From positions 1 through 64,000 of the forward strand of contig JAIPGF010000002.1 in assembly GCA_021736205.1 (NCBI GenBank): a stretch of 64,000 bases of DNA. The letters run 5' to 3'. Below the pieces are notes generated by a model. That model was not told where the DNA came from. It searched no databases and saw only the letters and a list, made by a program, of their open reading frames with translations. The DNA comes from Candidatus Izemoplasma sp. (GTDB lineage: Bacteria > Bacillota_I > Bacilli_A > Izemoplasmatales > Izemoplasmataceae). Shown in pieces: positions 6,926 to 16,737 of this stretch; positions within the stretch are counted from its first letter, which is position 1; the number at the start of each line of letters is the position of its first letter. The translations under genes and the position numbers were made by a program.

Positions 6926-7714
6926 ATGAAAGTAACACTTGTTCAATCTGATATAAAAGAAACTAAAGAAGAAAATATTGCACACATTAAACGTATAATT
7001 CCTGATGATTTACAAACAGATATTTTGGTTCTACCTGAAATGTTTGTCACGCCTTATCAAAATGATTATTTTGCACAAAATGCGATTCAAAAAAACGATG
7101 AAGACTACAAAATAATTGCCTCTATTGCCAAACAATATAGCTGTTATTTAATCGCTGGCAGTGTGCCAGAAAAACGCAACAATACCTTATACAACACAAC
7201 CTTTGTATTTGACAAAACAGGAAAAGAAATCGCTAGGTATGCGAAAAGACATTTGTTTAAAGTGACGTATCCAAGCGGTAAGACGTATGATGAGTCAGAT
7301 ATTTTAAGTGCAGGGGATTCTCTTGCAATAGTTGATACAGAGTTTGGAAAAATAGGCTTGATGATTTGTTTTGATATTCGTTTTCCCTTGTTAGCTAAAA
7401 AATATCAAGAACAAGGTGTTAAAATGATTATTGTTCCTGCTGCGTTTAATACCTATACAGGTCCGTTGCATTGGCATTTAACATTTCGAGCACGCGCTGT
7501 TGATAATCAACTGTTTATGGTCGGTGTTTCTCAAAGTAGAGACTCATTTGGCACATATGAACCTTATGGACATTCATTAGTTGTTGGACCGCTTGGTCAT
7601 ATTATAAGTGAATGTCAGACAGCTGAAGCAATTCAAACAATTGATGTTGATTTAGCGGATATAAAAAGTGCAAGACAATCAATTCCTATCGTTAATAATC
7701 AAAAAATATTATAA
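6926..7714 (+). CDS. Carbon-nitrogen (nitrilase-superfamily) hydrolase
   Basis: This 262-residue cytosolic amidase belongs to the nitrilase superfamily. The Glu-Lys-Cys catalytic triad can be read as the Glu of VLPEMFVTPY, the Lys of KRHLFKVTYP and the Cys of GLMICFDIRFP. The arrangement and the FRARAVDNQLFMVGVSQS segment fit omega-amidase/Nit2-like or YafV-like members, which hydrolyse alpha-keto acid amides in metabolite repair. The exact substrate is not determined. AGAGGTGG (6913-6920) supports ATG 6926. No promoter is obvious after the recA terminator. Confidence 0.85.
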   Translation: MKVTLVQSDIKETKEENIAHIKRIIPDDLQTDILVLPEMFVTPYQNDYFAQNAIQKNDEDYKIIASIAKQYSCYLIAGSVPEKRNNTLYNTTFVFDKTGKEIARYAKRHLFKVTYPSGKTYDESDILSAGDSLAIVDTEFGKIGLMICFDIRFPLLAKKYQEQGVKMIIVPAAFNTYTGPLHWHLTFRARAVDNQLFMVGVSQSRDSFGTYEPYGHSLVVGPLGHIISECQTAEAIQTIDVDLADIKSARQSIPIVNNQKIL

Positions 7715-7760
7715 CGCAAGCTTTACACAGTACTATATCTCATTTTTCAGTCCTTTTTCA

Positions 7761-7790
7761 TTGACTTTCACCTAAAAAAATTGTTATAAT
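7761..7790 (+). promoter_or_regulatory. Promoter of rny
   Basis: TTGACT (7761-7766), 18-bp spacer, TATAAT (7785-7790) with an extended TG at 7782-7783. The leader is about 65-70 bases, AT-rich, without an obvious riboswitch fold. AAGGAGG precedes ATG 7864. Confidence 0.75.
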
Positions 7791-7863
7791 GAATTAGTTA
7801 CAAATTAATCTCTACTCATAATTTTTATATTTATATATAGATAAAACCTAAGGAGGAATAATT

Positions 7864-9426
7864 ATGCAGGATGCATTACTTATTGTCCTCGGTCTGGTTT
7901 TACTCGTTGTAGGTACGATGGCTGGATTCAGCTTGAGTATATATATTGGTGAAAGAGGTTTATTCAAAGCTCGACAAAAAGCTGAAAGTATAATAGAAGA
8001 CGCTAAAAAAGACGCAGATAGAAGTAAGAAAGAAGTATTACTAGAAGCGAAAAAAGAAGTCCATAATATGAAATTGGACTTTGATAAGCGTGCAAAGGAA
8101 CGTAAAGATGAATTAGATACTATGGACAACAAGCTCTTAAGACGAGAGCAATCATTAGATAACCGTAGTGCCAATTTAGATAAACGTGATGCTAATTTGG
8201 ATAGTAAAGAACAAACTATTGAGAGCCAAAAGCAATCTATCAACGATAAAAATAAAAGACTAGATGGACTAATTAAAGAACAAAACGAAAAGCTTTATGA
8301 AATTGCGCAATTTTCAAAAGATGACGCCAAAGAAATAATTTTCGAAAGAGTAGAAGATGAAATGGCAAGCGAAATTGCTCAATACATTAAAGAACAAGAA
8401 GACGAAGCAAGACTAACCGCAGATAAAAAATCGAAACAATTATTAAGTACCGCCATTCAAAAATATGCACAAGATGTTACAAGTGAACATACCGTGAGTG
8501 TCGTTAGTTTACCAAATGACGAAATGAAGGGACGTATCATAGGTCGAGAAGGACGTAATATCAGAACGATTGAAGCGTTAACTGGTATTGATTTAATTAT
8601 TGATGATACACCTGAAGCAGTCGTTTTAAGTGGGTTTGACCCAATTAGACGTGAAATTGCAAAACGATCAGTTGAAGCACTTGTTGCAGATGGACGTATT
8701 CATCCAGGACGCATTGAAGAAGTTGTTGAAAAAACAAGAAGCGAAGTAGATCGTTTCATTCGCGATAAAGGAGAAGAAGCTGTATTTGAAGTTGGAATTG
8801 GGAAAATCCATCCCGACTTAGTTAAATTACTTGGTCGTCTTCACTTCCGTACAAGTTATGGACAAAATGTCTTAAGACATTCAATTGAGTGTGCCTTCTT
8901 AGCCGGAAAACTCGCTGCAGAACTCGGTGAAAGTGAACAACTTGCTAAACGCGCAGGATTGTTACATGATATTGGAAAAGCAGTCGATCATGAAATCGAA
9001 GGATCTCATGTCGAAATCGGCTTAAATATTGCTAAACGCTATAAAGAACCAAAAGAAGTATTAGATGCGATTAATTCACATCATGGTGAAGTTGAAGCAG
9101 AAACCATCATCGCTGTATTAGTTGCAGCTAGTGATGCCTTAAGCGCAGCTCGACCTGGTGCACGTAGCGAAACACTTGATTCTTATATTAAACGCTTAGA
9201 ACAATTAGAAACCATTTCAACCGATATTAAAGGTGTTGATCAAGCATACGCAATCCAAGCAGGACGTGAAGTGCGAGTCATTGTCCAACCTGATAAAATT
9301 GATGATGTTATGGCGCGTAAAATAGCACGTGATATCAAAGGTAAGATTGAAGATCAAATGTCTTATCCGGGTACAATAAAAGTAACAGTTATTCGTGAAA
9401 CAAGAGCACAAGATATTGCCAAATAA
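7864..9426 (+). CDS. rny: Ribonuclease Y
   Basis: RNase Y is the membrane-anchored endoribonuclease that initiates mRNA decay in Firmicutes. In order: an N-terminal membrane helix ([20 protein letters not shown], residues about 5-24), a long Lys/Glu-rich coiled coil (about 35-200), a KH domain (about 205-270, with [20 protein letters not shown]), and an HD phosphodiesterase domain with the metal pair His368-Asp369 in [13 protein letters not shown]. Length 520 is typical. The neighbours ymdB, miaB and a YmcA/YlbF-family gene reproduce the Bacillus ymdA-ymdB-miaB-ymcA order. YmcA-type proteins modulate RNase Y, so the grouping makes functional sense. Confidence 0.97.
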   Translation: MQDALLIVLGLVLLVVGTMAGFSLSIYIGERGLFKARQKAESIIEDAKKDADRSKKEVLLEAKKEVHNMKLDFDKRAKERKDELDTMDNKLLRREQSLDNRSANLDKRDANLDSKEQTIESQKQSINDKNKRLDGLIKEQNEKLYEIAQFSKDDAKEIIFERVEDEMASEIAQYIKEQEDEARLTADKKSKQLLSTAIQKYAQDVTSEHTVSVVSLPNDEMKGRIIGREGRNIRTIEALTGIDLIIDDTPEAVVLSGFDPIRREIAKRSVEALVADGRIHPGRIEEVVEKTRSEVDRFIRDKGEEAVFEVGIGKIHPDLVKLLGRLHFRTSYGQNVLRHSIECAFLAGKLAAELGESEQLAKRAGLLHDIGKAVDHEIEGSHVEIGLNIAKRYKEPKEVLDAINSHHGEVEAETIIAVLVAASDALSAARPGARSETLDSYIKRLEQLETISTDIKGVDQAYAIQAGREVRVIVQPDKIDDVMARKIARDIKGKIEDQMSYPGTIKVTVIRETRAQDIAK

Positions 9427-9445
9427 AACATAAAAACATAAAAAA

Positions 9446-9470
9446 AAGCCTTCGCGAGAAGGCTTTCTTA
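9446..9470 (+). terminator. Rho-independent terminator of rny
   Basis: AAGCCTTC (9446-9453), GCGA tetraloop, GAAGGCTT (9458-9465) and then TTCTT. The stem is strong; the T-run is short and broken, so some readthrough into the Nudix gene is possible. Confidence 0.75.
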
Positions 9471-9483
9471 TTTAGGAGTTATT

Positions 9484-9999
9484 ATGGAAATATTTGATTT
9501 ATATGATGCAGAGTTTAATAAACTAGATAAAACAATGCCACGTGGTGGGAGTAATAATCCTGGCGAATACCACTTGGTGGTGCATGTTTGGATTGAAGTA
9601 AGCAAGGGTAAATACTTAATTCAACAGCGGAATAAATCCACTGATCTTGTCCCATTTCAATGGGGCATAACAAGTGGTGCCGCGATTAAAGGAGATACCT
9701 CAATCAATGCTGCTATTAGGGAGACAAAAGAGGAAATAGGTCTTATATTAGATGCAGAAGACTTAAATCTTATAAAGCGTTATTTTATTTCCCATCCCAC
9801 CTCAAACTATATTACAGATGTGTATCTTGTAAAAAAATCACTTGCTTTAACCTCCCTTATTTTAGATCCAAATGAAGTGAAGCAAGTTGCTGTAAAAACT
9901 CTCCCCCAAATTAAAGAAATGATCAAACAAAAAACCTTTTGGGATTATGAACGATTATTAGAGCGAACTGGTTATTTTAACGTAATAGAAAGAAGTTGA
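9484..9999 (+). CDS. Nudix hydrolase (isopentenyl-diphosphate-isomerase-like subgroup)
   Basis: This 171-residue Nudix protein cleaves X-linked nucleoside diphosphates or a similar pyrophosphate. The Nudix box is G65-x5-D71-x7-R79-E80-x2-E83-E84-x-G: every key residue is present except that the first box Glu is Asp. The leading segment (EIFDLYDAEFNKLDKTMPRG, EYHLVVHVWIE) is that of YfcD/IDI-1-like Nudix proteins, often annotated as IPP isomerase-like hydrolases. Actual IPP isomerase activity is not implied. The Shine-Dalgarno is AGGAG; the stop is one base before the YmdB TTG codon, so the two are probably cotranslated. Confidence 0.85.
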   Translation: MEIFDLYDAEFNKLDKTMPRGGSNNPGEYHLVVHVWIEVSKGKYLIQQRNKSTDLVPFQWGITSGAAIKGDTSINAAIRETKEEIGLILDAEDLNLIKRYFISHPTSNYITDVYLVKKSLALTSLILDPNEVKQVAVKTLPQIKEMIKQKTFWDYERLLERTGYFNVIERS

Positions 10000-10003
10000 T
10001 TTG

Positions 10004-10762
10004 ATGCGTGTGTTATTTATCGGTGATGTGTTTGGTGATTTAGGAAAGAAAGCGTTAAAAGCATACCTTCCTGAACTGAAACGAGAACATAAACCCCATA
10101 TTATTATAGTGAATGGTGAAAATATTAGTGGTGGATTTGGTATTACAGAAGAAGATTATAAAGACTTAATGTTGCAAAATGTGAGTTGTGTTACACTGGG
10201 TAATCATTCTTTTAGCAAACGTGAATTAAAAGAATTTATTGATGAAAGTAATATTATCAGACCGGCTAATTATCATCAACGGGTTCCCGGGAAAGGGTAT
10301 TTGACAATTAATTTCAATGGCAAAACATTAACGATTATTAACCTTATGGGACGTATTTTCATGGGTGACCCTATCGATAACCCCTTTATCAAAATTGATG
10401 AAATTTTAGCAAACTTAACCAGTGATTATATTATTGTTGATATGCATGCCGAAGCGACAAGCGAAAAGATTGCTTTAGCCCATTATTTAGATGGTCGGGT
10501 TGATGCATTTATAGGAACACACACACACGTTCCTACAGCTGATTCTATGGTGTTTCCTAATGGATTACTCTATCAAACTGACGTAGGGATGACAGGCGCA
10601 AAATACGGTGTATTAGGCGCTGAAGAAGAACCTATTATAGATAAATTCATCGATGGAATGCACCGACGTATCAAGCAAAAAACAAGTGGAAAACTGCAAT
10701 TGAACGCAACCTTATTAGACTTAACAACTAAAACGATTAAACCAATTCAAAAATATGAATAA
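10004..10762 (+). CDS. ymdB: YmdB-family cyclic nucleotide phosphodiesterase (TIGR00282)
   Basis: This calcineurin-like metallophosphoesterase of 252 residues is orthologous by sequence and position to Bacillus YmdB. YmdB hydrolyses cyclic nucleotides and affects RNase Y-linked gene expression and biofilm versus motility decisions. Metal-ligand motifs in order are GDVFGD (residues 7-12), NGEN (about 34-37), GNHSFSK, VDMHAEATSEK and GTHTHVPT. The start is ATG 10004, not the upstream TTG. The gene begins 4 bases after the Nudix stop with only a weak GAAAGAAG site, suggesting coupling. Confidence 0.93.
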   Translation: MRVLFIGDVFGDLGKKALKAYLPELKREHKPHIIIVNGENISGGFGITEEDYKDLMLQNVSCVTLGNHSFSKRELKEFIDESNIIRPANYHQRVPGKGYLTINFNGKTLTIINLMGRIFMGDPIDNPFIKIDEILANLTSDYIIVDMHAEATSEKIALAHYLDGRVDAFIGTHTHVPTADSMVFPNGLLYQTDVGMTGAKYGVLGAEEEPIIDKFIDGMHRRIKQKTSGKLQLNATLLDLTTKTIKPIQKYE

Positions 10763-10770
10763 TATATGAG

Positions 10771-10798
10771 TTGATTTAACAATAAATTAAGATATACT
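10771..10798 (+). promoter_or_regulatory. Promoter of miaB
   Basis: TTGATT (10771-10776), 16-bp spacer, TATACT (10793-10798), just after the ymdB stop. The miaB start follows 18 bases later, so the leader is very short. Confidence 0.65.
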
Positions 10799-10815
10799 AT
10801 TAACTGGTGATAATA

Positions 10816-12255
10816 ATGGCAAAAGATTATAGTCAACATTTCAAAAAACCGTCTATAAAAAAAGCACGTAAACGTGTAAAAGACAATACAAAAACCATTG
10901 ATTTTTCAACATGTGCAAACATTGAAGGATTTGGTGACGGAAAAACATATAAAATACAAACTTATGGCTGCCAAGGTAATGAAGCAGACGGTGAAAAAAT
11001 CAAAGGTATTTTAGAGTCACTTAAATTTACAGAAGCTGACACACTAGAGGACGCTGATTTAATTTTACTTAACACCTGTGCAATAAGAGAAAATGCTGAA
11101 AACAGAGTATTTGGAGAATTAGGACGACTTAAACAATATAAACGCAACAACCCAGAATTAATTCTAGGTGTATGTGGTTGTATGGCACAAGAAGAAAATG
11201 TTGTTGAGCGAATTTTAAACAAATTTCAATATGTTGATTTGGTATTTGGGACACATAATATTTACAAACTGCCCCAATACTTAGAAAATGTTTTGTTTCA
11301 AAAAGAACGTGTCATTGAAGTCTTTTCTGAAGAAGGCGCAATTGTGGAAAACATTCCTAAATTAAGAGATAATGCCAAAAAAGCATGGGTAAATATCATG
11401 TATGGTTGTGACGAGTTTTGTACCTATTGCATTGTTCCTTATACAAGAGGGAAAGAACGTTCTAGAGAACCGAAACATATTATAAGTGAAATTAAAGATC
11501 TAATTAAAGAAGGCTATCAAGAAGTAACTTTGCTGGGACAAAACGTCAATAGTTATGGACGCGATTTCACAGATAAAACGTATCGTTTTGCGCAATTACT
11601 ATCTGACTTAAATAAGTTAGATATTCCTCGCATTCGATTTACAACATCTCATCCGAAAGACTTTGATTCAGAGACAATAGACGTACTTGCAAGAGGCGGT
11701 AATTTAATGCCTTATATTCATTTGCCTGTTCAAAGTGGTTCAACTGAGGTATTAAAACGTATGAATCGTAAGTATACTCGTGAATCTTATATTGCACTTG
11801 TCGATGAAATTAAAGAAAAAATACCTAGCGTCTCTTTAACGACTGATATTATAGTTGGGTTCCCAGGTGAAACTGAAGCACAGTTTCAAGAGACATTGTC
11901 TTTAGTAGAAACGTGTCAATTTGAGGGTGCATTTACTTTTGTGTTTTCTAAACGCTCTGGGACACCTGCAGCAAACTATGAAGATAAAACACCATTAAAA
12001 GAGAAAAAAGACCGATTACATAGACTAAATAACATCATAAATGATGGATATTTAAGAGGTACTAAACGCTTTGAAGGAAAAACGGTTAAAGTATTAGTCG
12101 ATGGTCACAGTAAAAATGATAAAAATATATTAGCTGGATACACTGAACACAATAAATTAGTGAATTTCAAAGGAGATTCTTCGCAAATTGGTGAAATTGT
12201 TAACGTGAAAATTACCGAAGCAAAAACATGGTTTATGCTTGGTGAACAACAATGA
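10816..12255 (+). CDS. miaB: tRNA-2-methylthio-N6-dimethylallyladenosine synthase
   Basis: MiaB is a radical-SAM methylthiotransferase that adds the 2-methylthio group to i6A37 of tRNAs. The N-terminal MTTase domain has the three cluster Cys in TYGCQGNEADG, LNTCAIRENA and GVCGCMAQE. The radical-SAM CxxxCxxC is CDEFCTYC. A C-terminal TRAM domain (about residues 415-478, TVKVLVDGHSK..KLVNFKG) binds tRNA. Length 479 is usual. ATG 10816 is chosen because GGTGAT lies 5-10 bases before it. MiaA, which makes the substrate, is 8 kb downstream. It overlaps the next gene by 4 bp (ATGA). Confidence 0.97.
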   Translation: MAKDYSQHFKKPSIKKARKRVKDNTKTIDFSTCANIEGFGDGKTYKIQTYGCQGNEADGEKIKGILESLKFTEADTLEDADLILLNTCAIRENAENRVFGELGRLKQYKRNNPELILGVCGCMAQEENVVERILNKFQYVDLVFGTHNIYKLPQYLENVLFQKERVIEVFSEEGAIVENIPKLRDNAKKAWVNIMYGCDEFCTYCIVPYTRGKERSREPKHIISEIKDLIKEGYQEVTLLGQNVNSYGRDFTDKTYRFAQLLSDLNKLDIPRIRFTTSHPKDFDSETIDVLARGGNLMPYIHLPVQSGSTEVLKRMNRKYTRESYIALVDEIKEKIPSVSLTTDIIVGFPGETEAQFQETLSLVETCQFEGAFTFVFSKRSGTPAANYEDKTPLKEKKDRLHRLNNIINDGYLRGTKRFEGKTVKVLVDGHSKNDKNILAGYTEHNKLVNFKGDSSQIGEIVNVKITEAKTWFMLGEQQ

Positions 12256-12569
12256 AAGAACTAGATAAACTCATTGAAAAGATTACAGACCAACCTAAAG
12301 TAAAACGTTTTAAACAATTAGAAAAAATCATTGATCAAAACGATGAACTAATGCAAGAGTATAAAAAACTACTCAATTTGCAAAAACAATTAGTTCAAAA
12401 AAAACATCAAAAAACATCCAATGTGAATTCACTACAAAAAACATATGATGCACAAAAAAAACGTGTAGAAACATATCCACTTATTAGTGAATATTTAGAT
12501 TTATTGGATGAGATTAATAATGATCTTGATCTAATTCAATCTATAATAACAGAAGAGATAAATGCATAA
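12252..12569 (+). CDS. ricA: YlbF/YmcA (RicA) family protein
   Basis: This 105-residue, highly charged, all-helical protein is of the YlbF/YmcA family. In Bacillus, YmcA (RicA) with YlbF and YaaT forms an Fe-S-containing complex that directs RNase Y to polycistronic mRNAs and affects Spo0A phosphorylation. Family-type features are PKVKRFKQLEKIIDQNDELMQEY followed by LLNLQKQLVQKKH. The position right after miaB, overlapping its stop by 4 bp, is the same as Bacillus ymcA, and rny is in the same cluster. YlbF and YaaT partners are not in this window. Confidence 0.8.
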   Translation: MKELDKLIEKITDQPKVKRFKQLEKIIDQNDELMQEYKKLLNLQKQLVQKKHQKTSNVNSLQKTYDAQKKRVETYPLISEYLDLLDEINNDLDLIQSIITEEINA

Positions 12570-12594
12570 ATTCTAATTTATGCATTTTTATTTT
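12560..12594 (+). terminator. Rho-independent terminator after ricA
   Basis: AAATGCATAAAT (12560-12571) pairs perfectly with ATTTATGCATTT (12576-12587), then T's. The left arm contains the ricA stop codon. Confidence 0.85.
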
Positions 12595-12626
12595 TGTGGG
12601 AAATCGCTTTAAAAAGCAATATCCTA

Positions 12627-12655
12627 TTGATTTAGAATTAGAAAAATAGTATAAT
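12627..12655 (+). promoter_or_regulatory. Promoter of the frameshifted 12689 gene
   Basis: TTGATT (12627-12632), 17-bp spacer, TATAAT (12650-12655). A Shine-Dalgarno (GGAAAGGA, 12673-12680) and ATG 12689 follow, marking the true gene start. Confidence 0.75.
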
Positions 12656-12688
12656 TAATTAAAGATTATACTGGAAAGGATTGAGAAT

Positions 12689-13671
12689 ATGGCAAAAAAG
12701 AAAAATTTCATCTACTTATATTCCAAAAAAGTTAAAATTACAAAACTTGTTTTGATTTTAAAGCAATCCCTTCATTTGAAATTGTAAAATATTTAAAAAA
12801 CAAAGAAATCTATTTACCTGATTATGTCCACAAAGCATTATTACGAAAAAATATCGCTCCAATCATTGCAAAAGCGGATGAATCAGACAAATTTTCAGCT
12901 GAAATGAAATATCGCTTAAAATGGTTTGATGAATTTACAATCTTTCAATTAGAGCGCCTTGCTTTTGGTTACCAACTCGAGATTGATATTGATGAGTATA
13001 AAAAAGATTTTTGGGACTTGATTGTACGAAATAGAAGTGAACTTGGAATCAACAATTTAGAGTTTATGAAACTTCAAAATCTCACGTTAAAATATTCTGA
13101 TCATAAACAAGAAACATATCAAGAAATGATGGAGCATTTTAACGAGATTTATTTTGAGGCTGAAGGATACTTTGATGGCTCAAAAACGGATAAGGCTAAA
13201 GAAGTCCTAAATAATGCTACAACACTTTCTGAAATTCGTTCATTAGGAAAAAAATATGGTGTGGAAATTCCCCGACGCATAACAAAAAAACAACTTGTAG
13301 ATATTGTATCTATAAAACTTGAATTACCACAAGAAAAAGAAGAAGAAATTTCAAAAAAATCGATTTTAGACATTGAGCGTTATGCCAAACGTCATGATGT
13401 AAATGTCTCTATTGAGTTGAAGAAAGCCGATATGATTGAATACATTTTAATTAAAAAACCCAATAAAACTGAGAAAAAATATGCTAACTCAATGAAAGTT
13501 TTTAAAGGAATGGATGTTGAGGAGTATTTATATACTATTAAGTTTGAAGAAATTGCTAATCGAGTGAAAGAACATAAATCTGCCCGTATTAAACGTGCTT
13601 TAATCATTTTCACACTCATTACAATTATTGGCATTTTAGGATATTACACACTCGTCACCTATATTTTGTAA
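12689..13671 (+). pseudogene. Frameshifted gene: SAP/Rho-N-like helical domains with a C-terminal membrane anchor
   Basis: Promoter, Shine-Dalgarno and ATG 12689 (MAKKKNFIYLYSKKVK) lead into a frame that stops after about 32 codons. A second frame is open from about 12736 to 13671. One extra base in the AAAA at 12734-12737 would fuse them into a protein of about 327 residues reading ..KKVKNYKTCFDFKAIP... The long part holds short helical repeats of SAP or Rho-N type (YLKNKEIYLPDYVHKALLRK; IRSLGKKYGVEIPRRITKKQLVDIV; LDIERYAKRHDVNVSIELKKADMIEYIL). It ends with one membrane helix (ALIIFTLITIIGILGYYTLVTYIL). ATG 12904 has no ribosome binding site. Function unknown; possibly a membrane-tethered nucleic-acid-binding protein. 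Confidence 0.6.
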
Positions 13672-13681
13672 AGGATTAACT

Positions 13682-16243
13682 ATGGAAACAATTGATAAAA
13701 GTAAATATACACCGATGATGCAACAGTATCTTACAATAAAAGAAGACTATATGGATGCTATAGTCTTTTTTAGACTGGGTGATTTTTATGAAATGTTTTT
13801 TAAAGATGCTTTTTTGGCTTCTCGTGAATTAGAAATTCAATTAACAGCTAGAGATGCAGGGGCGGAAGAACGTGTACCTATGTGCGGTGTACCCCATCAC
13901 AGTGCGGAAAGTTACATTGAAAAATTGATTGATAAAGGCTACAAAGTTGCTATTTGTGAACAAGTTGAAGCGGCATCCAAAACAAAAAAATTAGTTAAAC
14001 GCGATGTTGTTAGACTTATCACACCTGGAACTTATATTGAAAAAGATCACGAAGACTTAAATTTTATTGCTGCAATTGGCATCAACGCTAGCAATTATAC
14101 TATTAGTTATCTTGAGTTATCTACAGGCGAGAGTTATGCCCTATTACTCCCCAAAGATATTAATATTTTACTCAATGAACTAAGACAGATAAATCCCACA
14201 GAAATTATTATATCTAATTATTTTGATAAATCGCATTTAGAATCCTATTTTAAACAAGAAGATATTACTGTTTCAATTCAATCTGATACAACAGTTAGTG
14301 ATACTTTTAATTCATTATATAAACACTTACCATCAAAAGAAGAACAAAAGACATATAAACGATTAATCGCATACATCACAAAGACACAAAAAAGAGAACT
14401 TATGCATATTAAAAAAGCGACTATTTTAGAAGCAAGTTCTTATTTAAAAATGGATTCTAACACCATTCGCAATTTAGAACTTGTCACCACCCTGCGTGAC
14501 AGAAAGAAAAAAGGCTCATTGTTCTGGCTACTCAATAAATGTGAGACTGCTATGGGAAGTCGATATTTAAAAAAACAACTTCTTAGACCACGCATCAACA
14601 AAGAAATCATTATAGCACGTTATGATGCAGTTGATACACTTAATACAGAGTTTATCATCAAAGATGAACTCAAAGAGCTACTTAAAAACGTGTATGACTT
14701 AGAACGTATTGTCGGACGCATTTCTTATGGGAACACAAACGCAAAAGACTTAGTCCAACTAAGACGTTCATTAAGCATCATACCAACACTTAAAGAAAAA
14801 CTAAAAACTGTCTCAGACGACCGTTTAACTTTTTTAGGAGAAACCCTAGATCCTCTAAGTACCTTTCATCAGTTACTCAAAATAGCCATTGTTGATGATC
14901 CCCCTTTAACGGTTAAAGAGGGCGGAATTATTAAAAAAGGGTATAACAAAGAATTAGATGATATTAAAGATGCCGCTTTAAATGTCAAAGAATGGCTAAA
15001 AGATTTAGAACAACAAGAACGAGAAAAAACAAGTATAAACAAACTTAAAATAGGATTTAATAAAGTATTTGGCTATTACATAGAAATCCCCAAAGGACAA
15101 ATTAAAAACGTTAAAGAAGAATTCAATTGGACGCGCAAACAAACCCTAACGAATTCTGAGAGATATATTACAGAAGAACTTAAAGAAAAAGAGAAAATAA
15201 TTCTATCAAGTGAAGAAAAAAGTATTAAAATAGAGTATGACTTATTTCTTGATTTAAGACAAAAAGCAAAAACAAAGATTAGTATTTTACAGAAAAACGC
15301 TGATATATTAAGTGAAATTGATCTACTAGCAACGCTAAGTGAAGTAAGTGAAACACTTAATTTAGTTAGACCAACTATAACCGATAACAACACCGTATCA
15401 ATCACAGACTCTAGACATCCAGTTGTGGAAAAAGTATTGGTAGAAGAGTCGTTTGTACCAAATCATATTACCCTTGATGAATCAACTCAAATCTTACTCA
15501 TCACAGGACCTAACATGAGTGGTAAATCTACTTATATGAGACAAATGGCACTCTCTGTTATAATGGCACAAATTGGGTCGTTTATTCCAGCTAAAGCAGC
15601 TGAGATACCTATATTCGATGCGATATTTACTCGAATAGGTGCTGCAGATGATCTTGTGAGCGGTAAATCAACCTTTATGGTTGAAATGCTAGATGCGAAT
15701 AATGCCATCCAAAATGCGACTAAAAACTCATTAATTTTATTTGATGAAATAGGACGAGGAACAGCTACCTATGATGGTATGGCGCTTGCGCAATCTATCA
15801 TTGAATACATTCATGAAAAAATACAGTGTAAGACACTTTTTTCAACTCACTATCACGAGTTAACAGATCTAGAACAATCCCTTGAACATTTAAAAAATGT
15901 CCATGTCACCGCAACAAATGAAAAAGGGAAAATAACGTTCTTACACAAAGTTAAAACAGGACCTACTGATAAATCTTATGGTATTAATGTTGCTAGTTTA
16001 GCGCATTTACCAAAAGGATTAATTGAACGCGCAAAATTGATATTAAACGACTTAGAAAAAAATCATAAACCACTTAATGATGAAACAAATATCACCTTGT
16101 TTAATTTTGATGATTATGAAGAAGAAACACCTAAAATTAATGAAGATAGTATACTTAAAGAAGAGTTAAAAGATATTAGTATTGATGAATTAACCCCCCT
16201 AGAAGCACTTAATATTTTAAATAAACTAATCCACAAGCTATAA
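13682..16243 (+). CDS. mutS: DNA mismatch repair protein MutS
   Basis: MutS recognises base mismatches and small loops and starts mismatch repair with MutL. The N-terminal mismatch-binding domain carries the F-x-E motif in GDFYEMFFKDAF (about residues 36-47). Next come the connector and lever domains, then the ATPase: Walker A TGPNMSGKST (608-617), ILFDEIGRGTATYDG (Walker B) and STHYHEL. Length 853 is normal. The C-terminal NITLFNF could be a beta-clamp contact. It begins 10 bases after the preceding frame's stop with AAAGGAT. msrB separates it from mutL, whereas they are adjacent in Bacillus. Confidence 0.98.
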   Translation: METIDKSKYTPMMQQYLTIKEDYMDAIVFFRLGDFYEMFFKDAFLASRELEIQLTARDAGAEERVPMCGVPHHSAESYIEKLIDKGYKVAICEQVEAASKTKKLVKRDVVRLITPGTYIEKDHEDLNFIAAIGINASNYTISYLELSTGESYALLLPKDINILLNELRQINPTEIIISNYFDKSHLESYFKQEDITVSIQSDTTVSDTFNSLYKHLPSKEEQKTYKRLIAYITKTQKRELMHIKKATILEASSYLKMDSNTIRNLELVTTLRDRKKKGSLFWLLNKCETAMGSRYLKKQLLRPRINKEIIIARYDAVDTLNTEFIIKDELKELLKNVYDLERIVGRISYGNTNAKDLVQLRRSLSIIPTLKEKLKTVSDDRLTFLGETLDPLSTFHQLLKIAIVDDPPLTVKEGGIIKKGYNKELDDIKDAALNVKEWLKDLEQQEREKTSINKLKIGFNKVFGYYIEIPKGQIKNVKEEFNWTRKQTLTNSERYITEELKEKEKIILSSEEKSIKIEYDLFLDLRQKAKTKISILQKNADILSEIDLLATLSEVSETLNLVRPTITDNNTVSITDSRHPVVEKVLVEESFVPNHITLDESTQILLITGPNMSGKSTYMRQMALSVIMAQIGSFIPAKAAEIPIFDAIFTRIGAADDLVSGKSTFMVEMLDANNAIQNATKNSLILFDEIGRGTATYDGMALAQSIIEYIHEKIQCKTLFSTHYHELTDLEQSLEHLKNVHVTATNEKGKITFLHKVKTGPTDKSYGINVASLAHLPKGLIERAKLILNDLEKNHKPLNDETNITLFNFDDYEEETPKINEDSILKEELKDISIDELTPLEALNILNKLIHKL

Positions 16244-16255
16244 AAATGTATTTCT

Positions 16256-16285
16256 TTTACATAATAATGCTTAAATTGTTATACT
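16256..16285 (+). promoter_or_regulatory. Promoter of msrB
   Basis: TTTACA (16256-16261), 18-bp spacer, TATACT (16280-16285) with extended TG at 16277-16278. GAGGGGTGAT follows as the ribosome binding site. Confidence 0.65.
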
Positions 16286-16311
16286 ATTAGTACCCAAGAG
16301 GGGTGATTAAT

Positions 16312-16737
16312 ATGAAAGAATTTGAAAAAGAAATTAACAAACTTAATAAAGAACAATACGAAGTAACACAAAACAACAAAACAGAAACACCTTACGATAA
16401 CGCCTATAATGATCACTTTGAAGAAGGAATCTATGTCGATGTTATCTCAAAAGAAGTTTTATTCACATCAAAAGAAAAATTTGATGCTGGCTGTGGTTGG
16501 CCATCTTTTACCAAGCCAGCAAGTGATGAGAACATTGAAGAATTACCTGATTTCTCACATGGCCTTAAACGCACTGAAGTTAAAAGTAAAAAAGCTAAAA
16601 GTCATTTAGGACATGTTTTTGATGATGGACCTGATGGTAATTTACGTTACTGTATTAACTCGGCAAGTTTAGAATTTATTCCTAAAAAAGATATGGCTAA
16701 AAAAGGCTATGAGGAATATTTAAAATTATTTGAATAA
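16312..16737 (+). CDS. msrB: Peptide-methionine (R)-S-oxide reductase
   Basis: MsrB reduces methionine-R-sulfoxide in proteins with thioredoxin. The catalytic Cys is C114 in [11 protein letters not shown] and the resolving Cys is C61 in [18 protein letters not shown] is the family core. The two CxxC zinc pairs of some MsrB proteins are not present, so this is the zinc-free form. Length 141 is standard. ATG 16312 is preferred because GAGGGGTGAT ends 4-5 bases before it. It is monocistronic, with its own promoter and terminator between mutS and mutL. Confidence 0.95.
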   Translation: MKEFEKEINKLNKEQYEVTQNNKTETPYDNAYNDHFEEGIYVDVISKEVLFTSKEKFDAGCGWPSFTKPASDENIEELPDFSHGLKRTEVKSKKAKSHLGHVFDDGPDGNLRYCINSASLEFIPKKDMAKKGYEEYLKLFE

